Shown here in pieces: positions 1 through 11,318 of a stretch of DNA of 64,000 bases. Each line of letters opens with the position of its first letter. The stretch's first letter is position 1. Origin of the DNA: Thinopyrum elongatum (Eukaryota > Streptophyta > Magnoliopsida > Poales > Poaceae). The DNA lies in the NCBI GenBank assembly GCA_011799875.1, contig CM022302.1, forward strand, positions 201,668,086 through 201,732,085, read 5' to 3'. The position numbers were made by a program, and so were the translations under genes. The notes under the pieces were generated by a model. It was given only the letters and a program-made list of their open reading frames with translations. It was not told the origin of the DNA and ran no database searches.

Positions 1-446
1 CTTAATACTTTTCTCGTAGTTGCGGATGCTTGCGAGGGGGTTAATCATAAGTAGGAGGTTTGTTCAAGTAAGAACAGCACCTAAGCACCGGTCCACCCAC
101 ATATTAAATTATCAAAGTAGCGAACACAAATCAAACCAACATGATGAAAGTGACTAGATGAAATTCCCGTGTACCCTCAAGAACGCTTTGCTTATCATAA
201 GAGACCGTTTTGGCCTGTCCTTTGCCTCAAAAGGATTGGGCTACCTTGCTGCACTTTTGTTACCGTTACCGTTACTTACTCGTTACAAATTATCTTGCTA
301 CCAAACTACTCGTTACTTATAATTTCAGTGCTTGTAGAGAATACCTTGCTGAAAACCGCTTGTCATTTCCTTCTGCTCCTCGTTGGGTTCGACACTCTTA
401 CTTATCGAAAGGACTACGATTGATCCCCTATACTTGTGGGTCATCA
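1..446 (+). mobile_element. 3' end of a Ty3/gypsy LTR, cut by window edge
   Basis: The stretch reads like the right end of a Triticeae gypsy LTR: a run ending in a CTTGTGGGTCATCA terminus at 446. No gypsy primer-binding site follows, so this is a solo LTR or the right LTR of an element lying to the left. The sequence to the right changes character and becomes a decayed LINE ORF. The left end, family name and TSD cannot be checked inside the window. Recognition rests on recalled similarity to wheat LTR ends. Confidence 0.5.
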
Positions 447-469
447 TAGACCAATCAAGATCATACCAT

Positions 470-1804
470 TCAGACGAGGGCCTCCTTTCTCCATCTCTTA
501 CTGCTGCAAGCATTGGAGGTGAGCTCGGTGAGGGCTTGGATTTGGGTGGCTGGGAGTGGTGCCTTGAAACAATCAGCGTAGCGGGCGAGCAGGTCTGCCG
601 GATCTGCGACGGGCTCCTCGAACTCGATACCAAGCTGGCGATAGGTGAGCTTCTTGGTGTTGGAGATGGATGTGCCCTGCATGTCCGGTGGTCTGTTGGC
701 GAGACGGCGGCTGCGGCGGAGCAGCTCAGAGTCAGGCGTTGTGCCCCTATTAGGGACGGCGATGGGCTTGAAGATAGGTCCACGAAGAAGACCTGGTGAA
801 ATGGGCTCGACCACCAAGCCCAAGAAGCCTTTACTAGACCCAGACGCGTAGTTTGGTCATGGAGCGGACTTGCGGGCCCAGGAGATGGGGCGACAAGGGA
901 AGCCTCGTTAGCTGCATTGACTTCACTGGCGTAGTCGTCGTGCGCGTGGGTCACCACATCCACAGCGCCAGGCGGGGGCACGAGAACTAGAGGGCGTGCA
1001 TCATCTCCCGTGCTGTAACACCGAGAGAGGAATGCTGCAAAGCACAATCTGGAGATGCAGCATTGGTCTCCGAAATGCCAAATGGCTGCTTAGCAACCTG
1101 CATGGCGCATGCAGCAGGGGCAACAGCTATGACAAGCTCATGTGACACTGCATCCACGCTAGGCGCATCCGACACCACTACAACATGGTCGTTGGCAAGG
1201 GATGTGGCCTTCATCGATGACACTGTAATGACATCATCCTCGTGCGCGGTGGCCGTCACCACGCTCATAGTGGCATCGATGTGGAGGTTTGGGGACGAGA
1301 CAGAAGAACCGGCATCCATCGGCGGCGGTGCCTGGAGGACGGAAGGGTACTCGCGTGCCGGCTCCTCCTGCATCGCCAACGGAGAGTAGAGACACTGCTG
1401 CAAGGGTGGCAGGACCGCGTCATACAGGGGGCCAAGCCTAGCCTTGGCAGGCAACTTCTTGAGAATTGGGGATCGAGAGCTAGGTGGAGGTGGATGGTGA
1501 GCAATGGAGGGGTATAGGATAGCCTTCTGTGGGAGTTTGCGTGGATTACACTCGCGAGTAATGTGTCCAGCTTGTTTGCATTGGTGGCACCTCACCGGGT
1601 TCCTATAGCTAGCAACGAAATGGTGCGGGAGAGGCACTTGAAGCAACAATGGGTTGATGGGCGCTCGCGTGTCGGTACCTCCTGCACCGTAGTAGGAAAG
1701 CATAGACGCTTCTGTATCAGTGGCAGGACCGCTTCAGACAGAGGGCCAAGCCTAGCTTTGGCAGGCAGCATTTTGAGAAGGGGGGATCGAGAGCTAGGTG
1801 CCAT
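470..1804 (-). pseudogene. LINE ORF1-like protein with CCHC zinc knuckle, degraded
   Basis: Read on the minus strand, fragments in several frames show a CCHC knuckle (CHQCKQAGHITREC, about 1540-1580), a long Pro/Ser/Ala-rich middle, and a C-terminal segment at 470-823 with RRSRRLA followed by a LLARYADCFKAPLP-like motif. This layout is familiar from LINE ORF1 (nucleic-acid-binding) proteins of grasses. ORF1 proteins coat LINE RNA and act with the RT/endonuclease ORF2. At least two frame changes and several stops break it. A block of about 80 bp is present twice inside the ORF (1396-1481 and 1722-1802). No ORF2 is attached. The LTR end at 446 lies just beyond its C-terminus. Confidence 0.55.
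1396..1802. repeat. Internal direct duplication in LINE ORF1 remnant
   Basis: Two copies of a block containing GGCCAAGCCTAGC and a GATCGAGAGCTAGGTG end occur at about 1396-1481 and 1722-1802. On the minus strand both encode LPAKARLGPL followed by AVLP. They flank the zinc-knuckle segment, so the ORF was partly duplicated before it decayed. Confidence 0.7.
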
Positions 1805-2843
1805 TCACCGTTCTCACATTAGCATTCAACAACAACATTCATCAGTCGCATCATTTATACAGTACCAAAAATTGACAGTAGCAACATGTATGCAACAACA
1901 CCAATAAAAAGTAGCATTGGCACTAGCAAAAATAATAATCTAGCACCATCCATCCATCTACCAAAATTAACAATGAATCCATCCATCCATCTATGCAATA
2001 TAGATCACTCCATCTATCCATCGATGCATATAAAAAAAGTATAGAGAGTTGAGAAAGAACTCCCATGGGTTGCTTGTGTAGGATCCACCCGCCGATGTTG
2101 TTGCCTCGTAGTGGAGTGGTGGCCGTCCAGCTACTATGCTGGAGGTGCCATTGGGAGAAGAGGCAGAGGGCCGGCGGTCAGATTCGGTGTCCCAGCGAGC
2201 CAGCAGGGGCGGAGGGAGCAGAGGAGCGCGGAGGAATAGGGGCGGCGCTCGGAGATTGGACCGGCGATGGAGAGGGCCGGGCTGGCGAGGCAGGTCTGGC
2301 GGCGTGCGAGTTCTTTTCTCACTCGCTGTGTGGAGAGGGTTGCGGATGGGCCTATGGCATTCTGCCAGTAGTTATGTTCTATAAATTTGAAGAGTTTTCT
2401 TTTGGGGGGCTCTCCAAAATCTTGAGATTCTGGGAGAATCCAAGTTTAGTGGTGATTTTGGATTGCACTAGGACTCTACACAACCCTCTCGGGATTTTGG
2501 AAGTCAAATCGAGTTTTTTTTCCCAAGATTTTCCAGGCCGACATTCTCCATAATCTGCTCAAAAGAACTGGGCCGAAGTCCTGGCCCTAGGAGGGGGGGG
2601 GGGGAGGGGCAGGAGGGGCGGCCACCCCGGTCCCACAGCCTAGGTCTGTGTGCATGGGGAACCGCTACCCCAAATCCATTGTAGACGCCATTTAGAGCAC
2701 TAAAAAGCTATCTGGGTCTCTACTCCATGAAGAACAAAGCCAATACGTTTTTTCTCTAGCGACCTAGTCCTTGGGCCTTTTTAGCACTGGATGCTTTTTA
2801 ATGGGTGTTGGTCACATCAGGTTGGGCAACACACCGGTTCAAC
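1805..2843. other. Unassigned sequence left of the LINE
   Basis: No recognisable gene. It contains a CATC-rich stretch (about 1946-2025), an open frame at 2065-2553 with no familiar domain, and a G-run near 2588-2600. It is the left host side of the LINE insertion whose target repeat begins at 2844. Confidence 0.5.
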
Positions 2844-2858
2844 AAGAAAATGGCATCT
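2844..2858 (+). repeat. Left 15-bp target-site duplication of the LINE
   Basis: AAGAAAATGGCATCT occurs here and again at 37788-37802, directly after the LINE A-tail. A TSD of this length is typical of target-primed reverse transcription. Confidence 0.8.
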
Positions 2859-2879
2859 CTCAGTAAGAGATGCCCGGAG

Positions 2880-3107
2880 AGCATAAGAGAGGACGTAAAG
2901 CTTTGACTCAATGAAGAATCTCTGAATGAGAAGTATTTGGGTTTTCCTTCTGATGTTGGGAGACCAAAAAATGATAGTTTTAAATATGTGAAAGATATAG
3001 GATGGAATAAAATTTAGGGTTCCTTGAGAAACTATTGTCGATGGGAGGAAATGAAGTCTTGATTAAATCTGAGGTGTAGGCTATCCCAGTTTATTCTATG
3101 GGTTGTT
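2880..3107 (+). pseudogene. LINE reverse transcriptase C-terminal fragment
   Basis: The translation contains LNEKYLGFPSDVGRPKN followed by an FKYVKD segment, the stretch just downstream of the catalytic core in plant LINE (L1-type) RTs. There are at least three stops and a frame change in about 220 bp. The palm motif F/YADD is absent because the LINE is 5'-truncated. The fragment ends at the Sirevirus insertion and continues at 36103. Confidence 0.8.
3103..3107 (+). repeat. Left TSD (TTGTT) of the Sirevirus
   Basis: TTGTT sits immediately before the LTR start TGTAGGATCG and recurs at 36098-36102 after the other LTR's end CACTTTCA. LTR retrotransposon integrases make 5-bp TSDs. Confidence 0.9.
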
Positions 3108-4698
3108 TGTAGGATCGAAAGTATGTCTAGAGGGGGGGGGGGGGGCGGGGTGATTAGACTACTTGATCAAATAAAAATCTAAACTTTTCCCAGTTTTAGT
3201 TGTGAGCAGATTTTAGAAATTAGCACAAGTCAAGCAATCAACCTACACATGCAATTCTAAGAGTGTAGCAGCGGAAAGTAGAACATTGCATATGAAGGTA
3301 AAGGGAAGGGTTTGGAGAGTGCAAACGCAATGAAGACATGAAGATTTTTGGCGTGGTTCCGATAGGTGGTGCTATCATACATCCACGTTGATGGAGACTT
3401 CAACCCATGAAGGGTAACGTTTGCGCGAGTCCATGGAGGGCTACACCCACGAAGGGTCCACGAAGAAACAACCTTGTCTATCCCACCATGGCCATCGCCC
3501 ACGAAGGACTTACCTCACTCGGGTAGATCTTCACGAAGTAGGCGATCTCCTTGCCCTTACAAACTTCTTGGTTCAACTCCACAACTTGACGGAGGCTCCC
3601 AAGCGACGCCTAACCAATCTAGGAGACACCACTCTCCAAAAGGTAATAGATGGTGTGTTGATGATGAACTCCTTGCTCTTGTGCTTCAAATGATAGTCTC
3701 CCCAACACTCAACTCTCTCTCACAGATTTGGACATGGTGGAAAGATGATTTGAGTGGAAAGCAACTTGGGGAAGGCTAGAGATCAAGATTCTTGTGGTAG
3801 GATTGGAATATCTTGATCTCAACACATGAGTAGGTGGTTCTCTCTGAGAAAATGTATGGTGGAAGTGTAGGCACGTTACGATGGCTCTCTCTCATATGGA
3901 GAAGGGGGTGGAGTGGTATATATAGCCTCCACACAAAATCCAACCGTTACACATATTTGACCCAACTCGGTGAGACTGAGTAGATAAACTCGGTGGGACC
4001 GATTAGTTCAAAATGTGAATGTTAGGAATCTCGGTGGGACCGACTGGAACAACTCGGTGGGACCGATGGCTAGGGCTTTAGGGCAAACATTATCTCAGTG
4101 GCACCTATTCCATCAACTCGGTGAGACCGAAGTGAAGCAATAAGGCAACAGAGAGAATGCCAAGCCAACTCGGCGAGACCGATCGCATAACTCGGTGAGA
4201 CCAAAATAAATGCAACAAGTCAGAGAGTGTTGGCAAGGCCATCTCGGTGAGACCGAGACCCGTATTGGTGAGAACGAACTGGTAGGGTTTCTGGCAGTGG
4301 CTATGTCACATGAACTCAGTGGCGCTCGATAGAAAGAATCGGTGGGGCCGAGTTGGAGTTTAGGGTTTTGACATATTTGGATGGAGAAAGTGGTTGAGGG
4401 CTTTGGAGCAATATTACTAAGCATTTGAACAAGCAAGCCATTAAGCAACACCTCGTCCCCTTTTAGTAGTATTGGCTTTCCTATGGACTCAATGTGATCT
4501 TGGATCACTTAAAACAAAAAGAAGAGTCTTGAGCTTTTGCCAATATGTGTCCTTAGCATTTTGAGGGGTCCACATTTCTAGTCCATGCCATGCCATTCAT
4601 TGAACTTCCTAAAATAGTCATCTTGAATGGATATTAGTTCAATGAGCTATATGTTGTTATGAATTACCAAAACCACCCGGGGATTAGTTGCACTTTCA
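3108..4698 (-). repeat. Sirevirus 3' LTR (1591 bp)
   Basis: It begins TGTAGGATCG and ends GCACTTTCA on the plus strand, so the element-sense LTR runs TGAAAGTGC to CGATCCTACA. A TATA-like box lies at 3917-3924 (minus sense). A G-run sits near 3131-3146, and an array of palindromic CGGTNNNACCG motifs covers 3960-4355. By eye it differs from the other LTR at about 17 of 555 sites in the first part and at about 50 of 900 sites in the rest. Confidence 0.9.
3960..4355. repeat. Array of palindromic CTCGGTGNGACCGA motifs in the LTR
   Basis: About twelve copies of a 13-15-bp imperfect palindrome (consensus YCGGTNNNACCGR) occur at 20-45-bp spacing, mostly as CTCGGTGAGACCGA or CTCGGTGGGACCGA. They lie upstream of the TATA box in element sense, a position suited to regulatory repeats. 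The same motifs recur at 7480-8235 and in the other LTR. Confidence 0.85.
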
Positions 4699-4714
4699 AT
4701 CTCACCCTTTTTGG
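4699..4714 (-). promoter_or_regulatory. Sirevirus polypurine tract
   Basis: On the minus strand CCAAAAAGGGTGAGAT directly abuts the start of the 3' LTR (TGAAAGTGC). This purine-rich tract primes plus-strand DNA synthesis. Confidence 0.75.
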
Positions 4715-5235
4715 TAATTGATGACAACATATAGATCAAAGCTTTGACAAATGATAACATGAATGAAATACATCGTCGCTTTGAGAAGTATGTGATAAGC
4801 AAGAGCTCCCACTAAATTTGTGCATTATTTAAAATTTGTGTTTGAATGCAAATGCACAATCGATTAGGATCATGGGTCACTCTTCCATGTCACATACATC
4901 TTGGTGGAACACACAAAATGATAAGAGTAAAATAACATGCACTCATCACCAAAGATACAAGTGATTGATCATACACAAACCGTCATAGAGATAGACATGC
5001 AAGCACACATTAAGCATAGTATGATCAAACACATGATCATACAAGGTATCTCACAAGCATAACATAAATGTAGCATCAAGTAGCAACAACCAACCAAAGT
5101 AGCAAGGCAAATAAGAACCAACAAAGAAGCAAAATACTCTCTCTCTCTCTCTCGAAGCCTACGATCTATACACTTTCTCCCCCTTTGCCAACAAGTTACC
5201 AAAAAGTTCAAAAATGTATAGTGCTATATGACACT
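4715..5235. other. Sirevirus 3' untranslated region
   Basis: No coding signal. It is AT-rich with a (CT)n run at about 5136-5153, between the extra ORF and the polypurine tract. Confidence 0.5.
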
Positions 5236-7343
5236 CTAGGCACGATCTCCGGGAGCTCCTGAAGGGGTCTTCTGGCTTGTTGCTCCGGTGTGCGTAGACG
5301 GCGTTGAGAGAAGTGCATCTGCAAATGCTTCTACTGAAGTTTGTTGAGCAGGAGGGGTTGACACTGGTGGTGGCACTGTGGCAGTGGTGGCAGGAGAAGA
5401 ATGAGCAGGCCTCAAGTCTGCAACTAGCTCAGCAGAGGACCTCTGTTCCCTTGGCACTATCTGGAATCTATCTGTGGTAGGTCTGTCATCTCTGTCCTCA
5501 GCATCATCTCTTAGCTTCTCAACAATGGTCTAAATCTCATTGACCTTGACATCAAGGCTATACATCTTGTCTTCAACAATCCTCTCTAAGCTCTCCTGAT
5601 TCTTAGTCAAGTTGGCCAGACTCTTCTCTATCCTCTGGGTTGCTTCTAGTAGATATGTGAGTTGATCTTTCTTGGTCTTGAGATTCACAATTGATGCATC
5701 TGGAGCACTTGCTGCTTTGGCAGCCTTTGCCTTCTCAGCATTCTCCTGGGCCTCAACTGATGTAGGATGTGAAGCATCCATCACAACTTCATTGTCCTCA
5801 AATTCTGGCCGAAGAGGTAAATGCTCTCTACCAAGTAGATATGTTCCAGTTCCAACCTTGGAATTGATCAACATCTGAATATGTGGTGCATATCCACATG
5901 ACCTCTTTTGGTCAGCAGCTGTGCTCTTGATTGTCTCAACTATCAGACACATAACCTTGAACTTCTGAGGTATGTCAAATAGATGTAGCAGGTTGATTGA
6001 ATGTCCACGGATCATTCTCTCATCTCCATACTAGGGCAACAGTGTATGCCTCAAGATGTAGTTGATAGTGCCCAAACCAGCAAGCAGATAGTAGATTGAA
6101 CCAAACTTGTGAGTTGCAAGTGCTTTATCAGGGATGTGCTTGTACATGTGAGCCATAGTGTTGTGGTCCATCCTAGGCTTCCCATAAACATCTGTGTCAT
6201 TCTCATCTTCTTCTGGGGCATTGATGAGTTCAGCCCACTCTGAGATCGATGACTGATATCTGGTGCCCTCAGTCATCCACACTATCTTCCCATTTGGATA
6301 GAAGTGTGCAGTGGAGTAAAATTGCATCACCATTTCATCGTTCTACTTGGTGAGCTCTTGTCCAACAAATGCATCAACTCCAGTCAGCCTGAAGCTCTCA
6401 TGAATGTGGGGGAAGTAGTCCTCATTGGCATCTATGTACTTCCAGTCAACCCACTTCATATCACTCACTATAGGCTTCTTGTCAAGCAAGACTGTCTCAT
6501 AGAAGTCCTCCTGTTCTCTGGTGTGGAAATGGTAATCAACAACAGTTCTCCTCCTTGTGGCATATGGACCAGTCTTTCTCCACAGTCTCAGTCCATTGTC
6601 CTTCCTCAACTTCATGTTCTCAGCCACTGGATGATCATCATTGTGGTATGGAATCTTGGGCTTCAGTTTTCTGAGCACTTGGGGCTCATCATCTTCTTGA
6701 ACTTCTAGCACCGGGGCCTTGTTCTTCTCTGCAGCAGGAATGTTCCTAGTGGATCTCTTTGGAGCTGTAGTCTTGGGTGCAGCAGGTGGAGCTTTTGACT
6801 TGGGCTTGGAGGGTGCACCAGTCTTAATGGCATCTACCATTAACTTCTGAGATTTGGCTGGGGGTGCAACAGGTTCCTCCTCCTCCTCATCATCATCCCT
6901 CATCATGGATGGTCTCCAATGACTCTGGTAATGGTTTTCTTGACTCTCTCCTTTCTATTCTTCTTCTTCTTCCCATTAGCAACTTCTCCTTCATCTCTTG
7001 GCTCAAGAGTGAACTCCGTAGTCTATTGTGTAACTGTTGACCTTCTGGCTTTAGACATGGGAGCTCTCTTGGCAAGAGCTTTATCTTGAATACCTGGTTT
7101 GGTGGTAGCAGCTGCAGCATACTCTTTATTGAGCACTTTCTTCTTTGAGGTCACTTCTTCCTCAACAATAAAATCTTCATCCTCACCGTCTGAGTTTCTC
7201 TTCTTTCTCTGTCTAGTAGCAGCCTTGGGCAGATTGCTAGGAGTGCTTCTACTGCCATCATCATAGCTACTACTTGGGCTTGTGCCCTCACTGAGGTTGA
7301 CCTGTTTCTCTGATCTGTTCTGATTGTCACTTGCTTCTGACAT
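5236..7343 (-). pseudogene. Sirevirus downstream extra ORF (env-like / plant transposon domain)
   Basis: Five minus-strand fragments form one broken gene of about 700 residues. In order they show a Ser/Lys-rich acidic N-terminus, a Pro/Lys-rich linker (6700-6900), a conserved segment with FYETVLLDKKPIV and MQFYSTAHFYPNGKIVWM (6240-6540), and a C-terminal coiled-coil-like region with NAEKAKAAKAA (5640-5760). The middle resembles the domain annotated as putative plant transposon protein, found in the extra ORF downstream of pol in Sireviruses; an envelope role is only hypothetical. In-frame stops lie near 7023, 6343, 6031 and 5530, with a frameshift near 6905. Nothing like protease, integrase or RT lies between it and gag. 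Confidence 0.65.
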
Positions 7344-7479
7344 CTCTGCAAACTGACCCTGTGAATAGATGGATATGGGCAGAGTGGATGAGCATCACAA
7401 AAGGCAGCTTGTTTTTGCAAAAATTGAGTCAAAATCTTAGTTTTAGTTTTCTGCAGAAAGCATTTTGGAGCTACTGATA

Positions 7480-8235
7480 TGAAATTCTCGGTGACACCGA
7501 AGCACTTACAGAGTCTAAACATACAACATCGGTCAGACCGAGTTGCAGTTCGATGACTCCGTGATGCTAGGGTTTCACAGAGAAATCGCTTCCGGTCTCA
7601 CCGATCAGTACGCTTCGGTCAGACCGAGTTGTACTTAGTGCAATGATCAGGGCCAATCGGTGGGACCGAAAACTCCATTTCGGTCGGTCCGAGATGAGCT
7701 CGGCGGAAACCTAACCCTAAGATTTTTCATCAAATCTAGTCTAAAGGAATTTTTGTGTGGATAGAAAGTTCTCATTCGTGGCAAGAATTCAGGCATAAAG
7801 TGTTCGAACCATACCCTAACTTGGTGATGGTTCGCTACGGCGGCAACGGCGGAGAGGATTCCCGTTGACGGTGGCGGAGACCTGCGGCGATGGCGCACAG
7901 GCGGAGACGGCGACGATCCGGAGACCAAGGGATGGCAGTGCTGGGGTGCGGACTCGTGAGGTTTGAAGAAGTTTTCAACCAAATGAGCACGCAGAGTATA
8001 TATAACCAGACGCTATCGGTGGCACCGAATGGAATGTCTCGATGGCACCGACATGCAAAACTGCTTGCAGTTACTGCAACTCGGTGAGACCGAGTCGTTC
8101 TAATCGGTAGCACTGAGGTGAAAATCTAGATCAATCTAGTGGTTTCGGTGGGACCGAGTGAGAGTGTGTTGGTCTAACCGAAATTCACAAGAAGGTTTTG
8201 GAAGTCAGCCCTTGACAGATCGGTGGCTCCGAGTG
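7480..8235. repeat. Internal array of palindromic CGGTNNNACCG motifs
   Basis: About thirteen copies of the LTR motif (for example TCGGTCAGACCGAG, TCGGTGGGACCGAA) lie between the gag side and the extra ORF, partly overlapping the 5' leader of the extra ORF. No coding signal is visible in this stretch. It could be a relocated regulatory segment or a remnant left by loss of pol; I cannot tell which. Confidence 0.8.
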
Positions 8236-9049
8236 CTCCTCACCCGGAGGGTCCAAAAAAGACTTGTTCAAATTTTGTGATGTAGCATGAATAGAGTTTG
8301 AGAAGAGAAAAAGCATAGATAGCTAGAGGAGGTTCTTAGGCATTCTTGTCCATCCATTTAGCCAATAAAAACCAAATAATCAAAACCACAAATGGATGTC
8401 CTCGAATTGAGAAATGATGCAACCAACATGCTCACACAATAAGATAGCAAATGAAATATGTGACAAAGCATGCACAAACACTTCTAGCATCTATCAAGCA
8501 ATTGTCGATGACTAGGTCATCTATATATGAGTATATTGACTGAGGAGTCAAATGAGAACATTTGATCGTAGGTTATACTCATCGTTTAAGCACAAGTGGG
8601 GTTACCACTTTTACATAAAGCATTAATGTGTTCACACCATTAGAGTTGCTTTAGCTCAATTCTTAGAGAAAAGCTCCACCTAGATGTGATATCCTCCCTT
8701 AGAGGGATGAACTAACCTTGGGTTTTGTCGATGATGACTTCATGTAGATGTTGAAGATGTGGATGCTCAATGTTGATGTAGATCTTTTGGAGCAGTCCAT
8801 TGGAGTGTTGCACTTTCAATACCTACATGGGTTAGTCCCACAAGGAACATACAAGGATATCCATATACATAGTGTGAATTACACATATGATGATGTCCAT
8901 GAAAGCATTAGATTACCTTGTCCCTTGTCTTACCAACAAGAGGGTTTGTGACTCCATGAACTAGTGCAAGATATGAAAGTTGATTGCACAAGTCCTTGCC
9001 AAGATGAATATGAGTGAAGTATGTTGGCAGAGTTACCCTCAAGAGCACT
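8236..9049. other. Sirevirus inter-ORF spacer where pol would be expected
   Basis: Non-coding and AT-rich. Autonomous Sireviruses carry several kb of protease, integrase and RT/RNase H after gag; here there is no trace of their motifs (no YVDD, no HHCC). Confidence 0.6.
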
Positions 9050-11236
9050 CTAGTTCTTCTTCTTTGGGATCCACATCAACTTGATGGGAATCCTTGGAGT
9101 TGTAGTCGTACTCGATGAAGTAGAACTTGACGTAGTATTGGGAACCCACTTTACCATGGCCTTAGGAGCTTCTTCAAATGAGTCAATCTCTTCTTGAAGC
9201 TTGTCCTTGCCTTTTAGCTTGTGGTCTTGTGGTGGAAGATCATCTTGAGCTTGTGTTCCCTTGAAAGAAGTGGGGTCATACTTCTCTTGTTGAGGAACAA
9301 ACTTCGTCTTGGGGTATTGATCTTCTTCCCACTCAACTCCATTGGCATTGAACTTTCGTTCAAAGCCAACACCTTGATTCTTCCGGTGCCTTCCTTGCTT
9401 ATGTACAATTTCCTCAAATTGCTTACTTCCAGCAAGGCTCTTGTAAACACCTTTCTCTATAATTCCCTTCAATAAGCTATTTTCTTGCTCAAGTGTAACT
9501 TGGCTAAGAGAATCATTAGTGGAATCAAGAGAACTACTAGAAGCAACAATATTGGATTTAACATGGTTATTGTTACTACTAGAGGAAGAATCTTTCTTGC
9601 TCTTATTGCTAGATTTTACTTGTGGCATATAAGTAGACAAGAGGAGATGTTTGTCAAGATAAGAAGAACTCTTCTCTCGAAGATCATCATTGATAGCTAT
9701 TAGGAACTCATGCGCTTGCTCTAAATTTAGCTTCTCGAAGCGTAGCTTGTCATGAGTACTTAGGATCTCTCTATGATCCTCTAGAGTTGTTTCATGAGCT
9801 AACTTAAGAGTGTTTAGTTCTTTAGTTAGACGCTCAATCTCCTTCTTATCATTGTCATTCGTTTCATCTTGACTAGCATGATTATTAGCAAGTTCATCAT
9901 AGTTTTCATCACTAGTGTTGTCAACAAGTAAATCATCATCACCTAGCAAATCATCTTCATCACTATTGAAATCAACATACTCGGGGTGTGATATCTTAGG
10001 GCCTTTAGCCATGAAACATCTTCCAATTCCTTCCTTTGGTGAGTCAAATATGTCATAGGAGTTGGATGACACAAGTGCTAGACCGGCAACACCTTCATCT
10101 TGAGTATATTCGGAGTCGGAGTGATGGCTTCTCTCGGAGTAGTTGTTGGAGTCGGAACCGGATACCCATTCACCAATGTGAGCTTGATGTCTTCATCTTG
10201 TGTGGCTCTTTGATGACTTGTCCTTCCTTTTCGAATCCTTGCTTCTACGAGAGGGTCTTTGTTCATAACGATCATCTCTACTCCTTCTCTCTCTTGGAGG
10301 TGATTCATCTCTTCTACTCCTCCTTTTTGGTGAATCTTCTCTTTTCTTGTAGGGTGTCGTACACTCATTGGAGTAGTGTCCGGGTCTTCCACAATTGTAG
10401 CAATTACGATCACGACTAGAAGATCTTTTGTCATTGTAGGACCTTGACTTGGAGCTTCTCTCTTTGCTTCTATTCTTGTAGAACTTGTTGAAGTTCTTTA
10501 CCATTAAGATCAATTCTTCATTGGAGACTTGCTTCTCACTTGATGTTGTAGGATCATCACTTGAAGCTTTGTAGGCACCACTTGACTTGTTGTGGAGCTC
10601 TTCCTTATCCTTGAGTGACATCTCATGAGCAACAATTCTACCAATGACTTCCGTGGGCTTGAGATCTTTATAGTTGGGCATCATTTGGATCAAGGTGCAC
10701 ACGGTGTCATATTTTCCATCCAAGGCTCTTAGGATCTTCTTGATGATGAATTTGTCGGTCATCTCTTCGCTTCCTAAGCCGGCAACCTCATTTGTGATGA
10801 GAGCAAGCCTAGAGTACATCTCGATGACTCCTTCACCATCCTTCATCTTGAACTTGTCAAGTTGACTTTGAAGCACATCCAATTTGGATTCCTTGACGGA
10901 CTCGGTACCTTTGTGCATATCAACCAAAGTATCCCAAATTTCCTTTGCATTCTCAAGGCGGCTAATTTTGTTGAATTCTTCGAGGCACAATCCATTGAAG
11001 AGAATATCGCAAGCTTGAGCATTGTATTGCAACATCTTAATTTCTTCCGCAGTCGCTTCATGATCCGTTTCTTTTCCTTCATCGAAGAAATCACCTTGCA
11101 AGCCAATATGCACAATAGCCCAAAGGGCGGGGTTATGACCAAGAATATGCATTTTCATCTTATGCTTCTAACTAGCAAAATTAGTACCATCAAAGTAAGG
11201 ACCTCTACGGTGGAAATTTCCCTCGCTAGACGCCAT
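9050..11236 (-). pseudogene. gag: Sirevirus gag with two in-frame stops
   Basis: Gag forms the particle that packages element RNA. The reading frame runs on the minus strand from an ATG at 11236 to 9050, about 730 codons. It has a UBN2-type Copia gag core (VDMHKGTESVKESKLDVLQS region), a CCHC knuckle CYNCGRPGHYSNEC (about 10360-10405), an Arg/Ser-rich tract, and a long C-terminal extension with an acidic segment and a predicted coiled coil (IERLTKELNTLKLAHETT). Two stops interrupt it, one near 11170 and one TGA near 10193; otherwise the frame is continuous. The long C-terminal extension fits Sirevirus gag. Pol does not follow. Confidence 0.85.
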
Positions 11237-11302
11237 ACTCTCCAAGTTTGTGAAACCAAGGCTATGATCACCAAAGCTATGAAAATCAAGGCAAAAGGAG
11301 AC

Positions 11303-11318
11303 CAAAGGTCTGATACCA
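11303..11318 (-). promoter_or_regulatory. Sirevirus primer-binding site
   Basis: On the minus strand TGGTATCAGA lies two bases after the 5' LTR terminus CGATCCTACA. It matches the initiator-methionine tRNA 3' end used by most Copia elements. Confidence 0.85.

Noticed and set aside
2065..2553. 162-codon plus-strand open frame
   Set aside because: No domain recognised, GC-rich low-complexity start, overlapping open frames in other phases; not supported as a gene.
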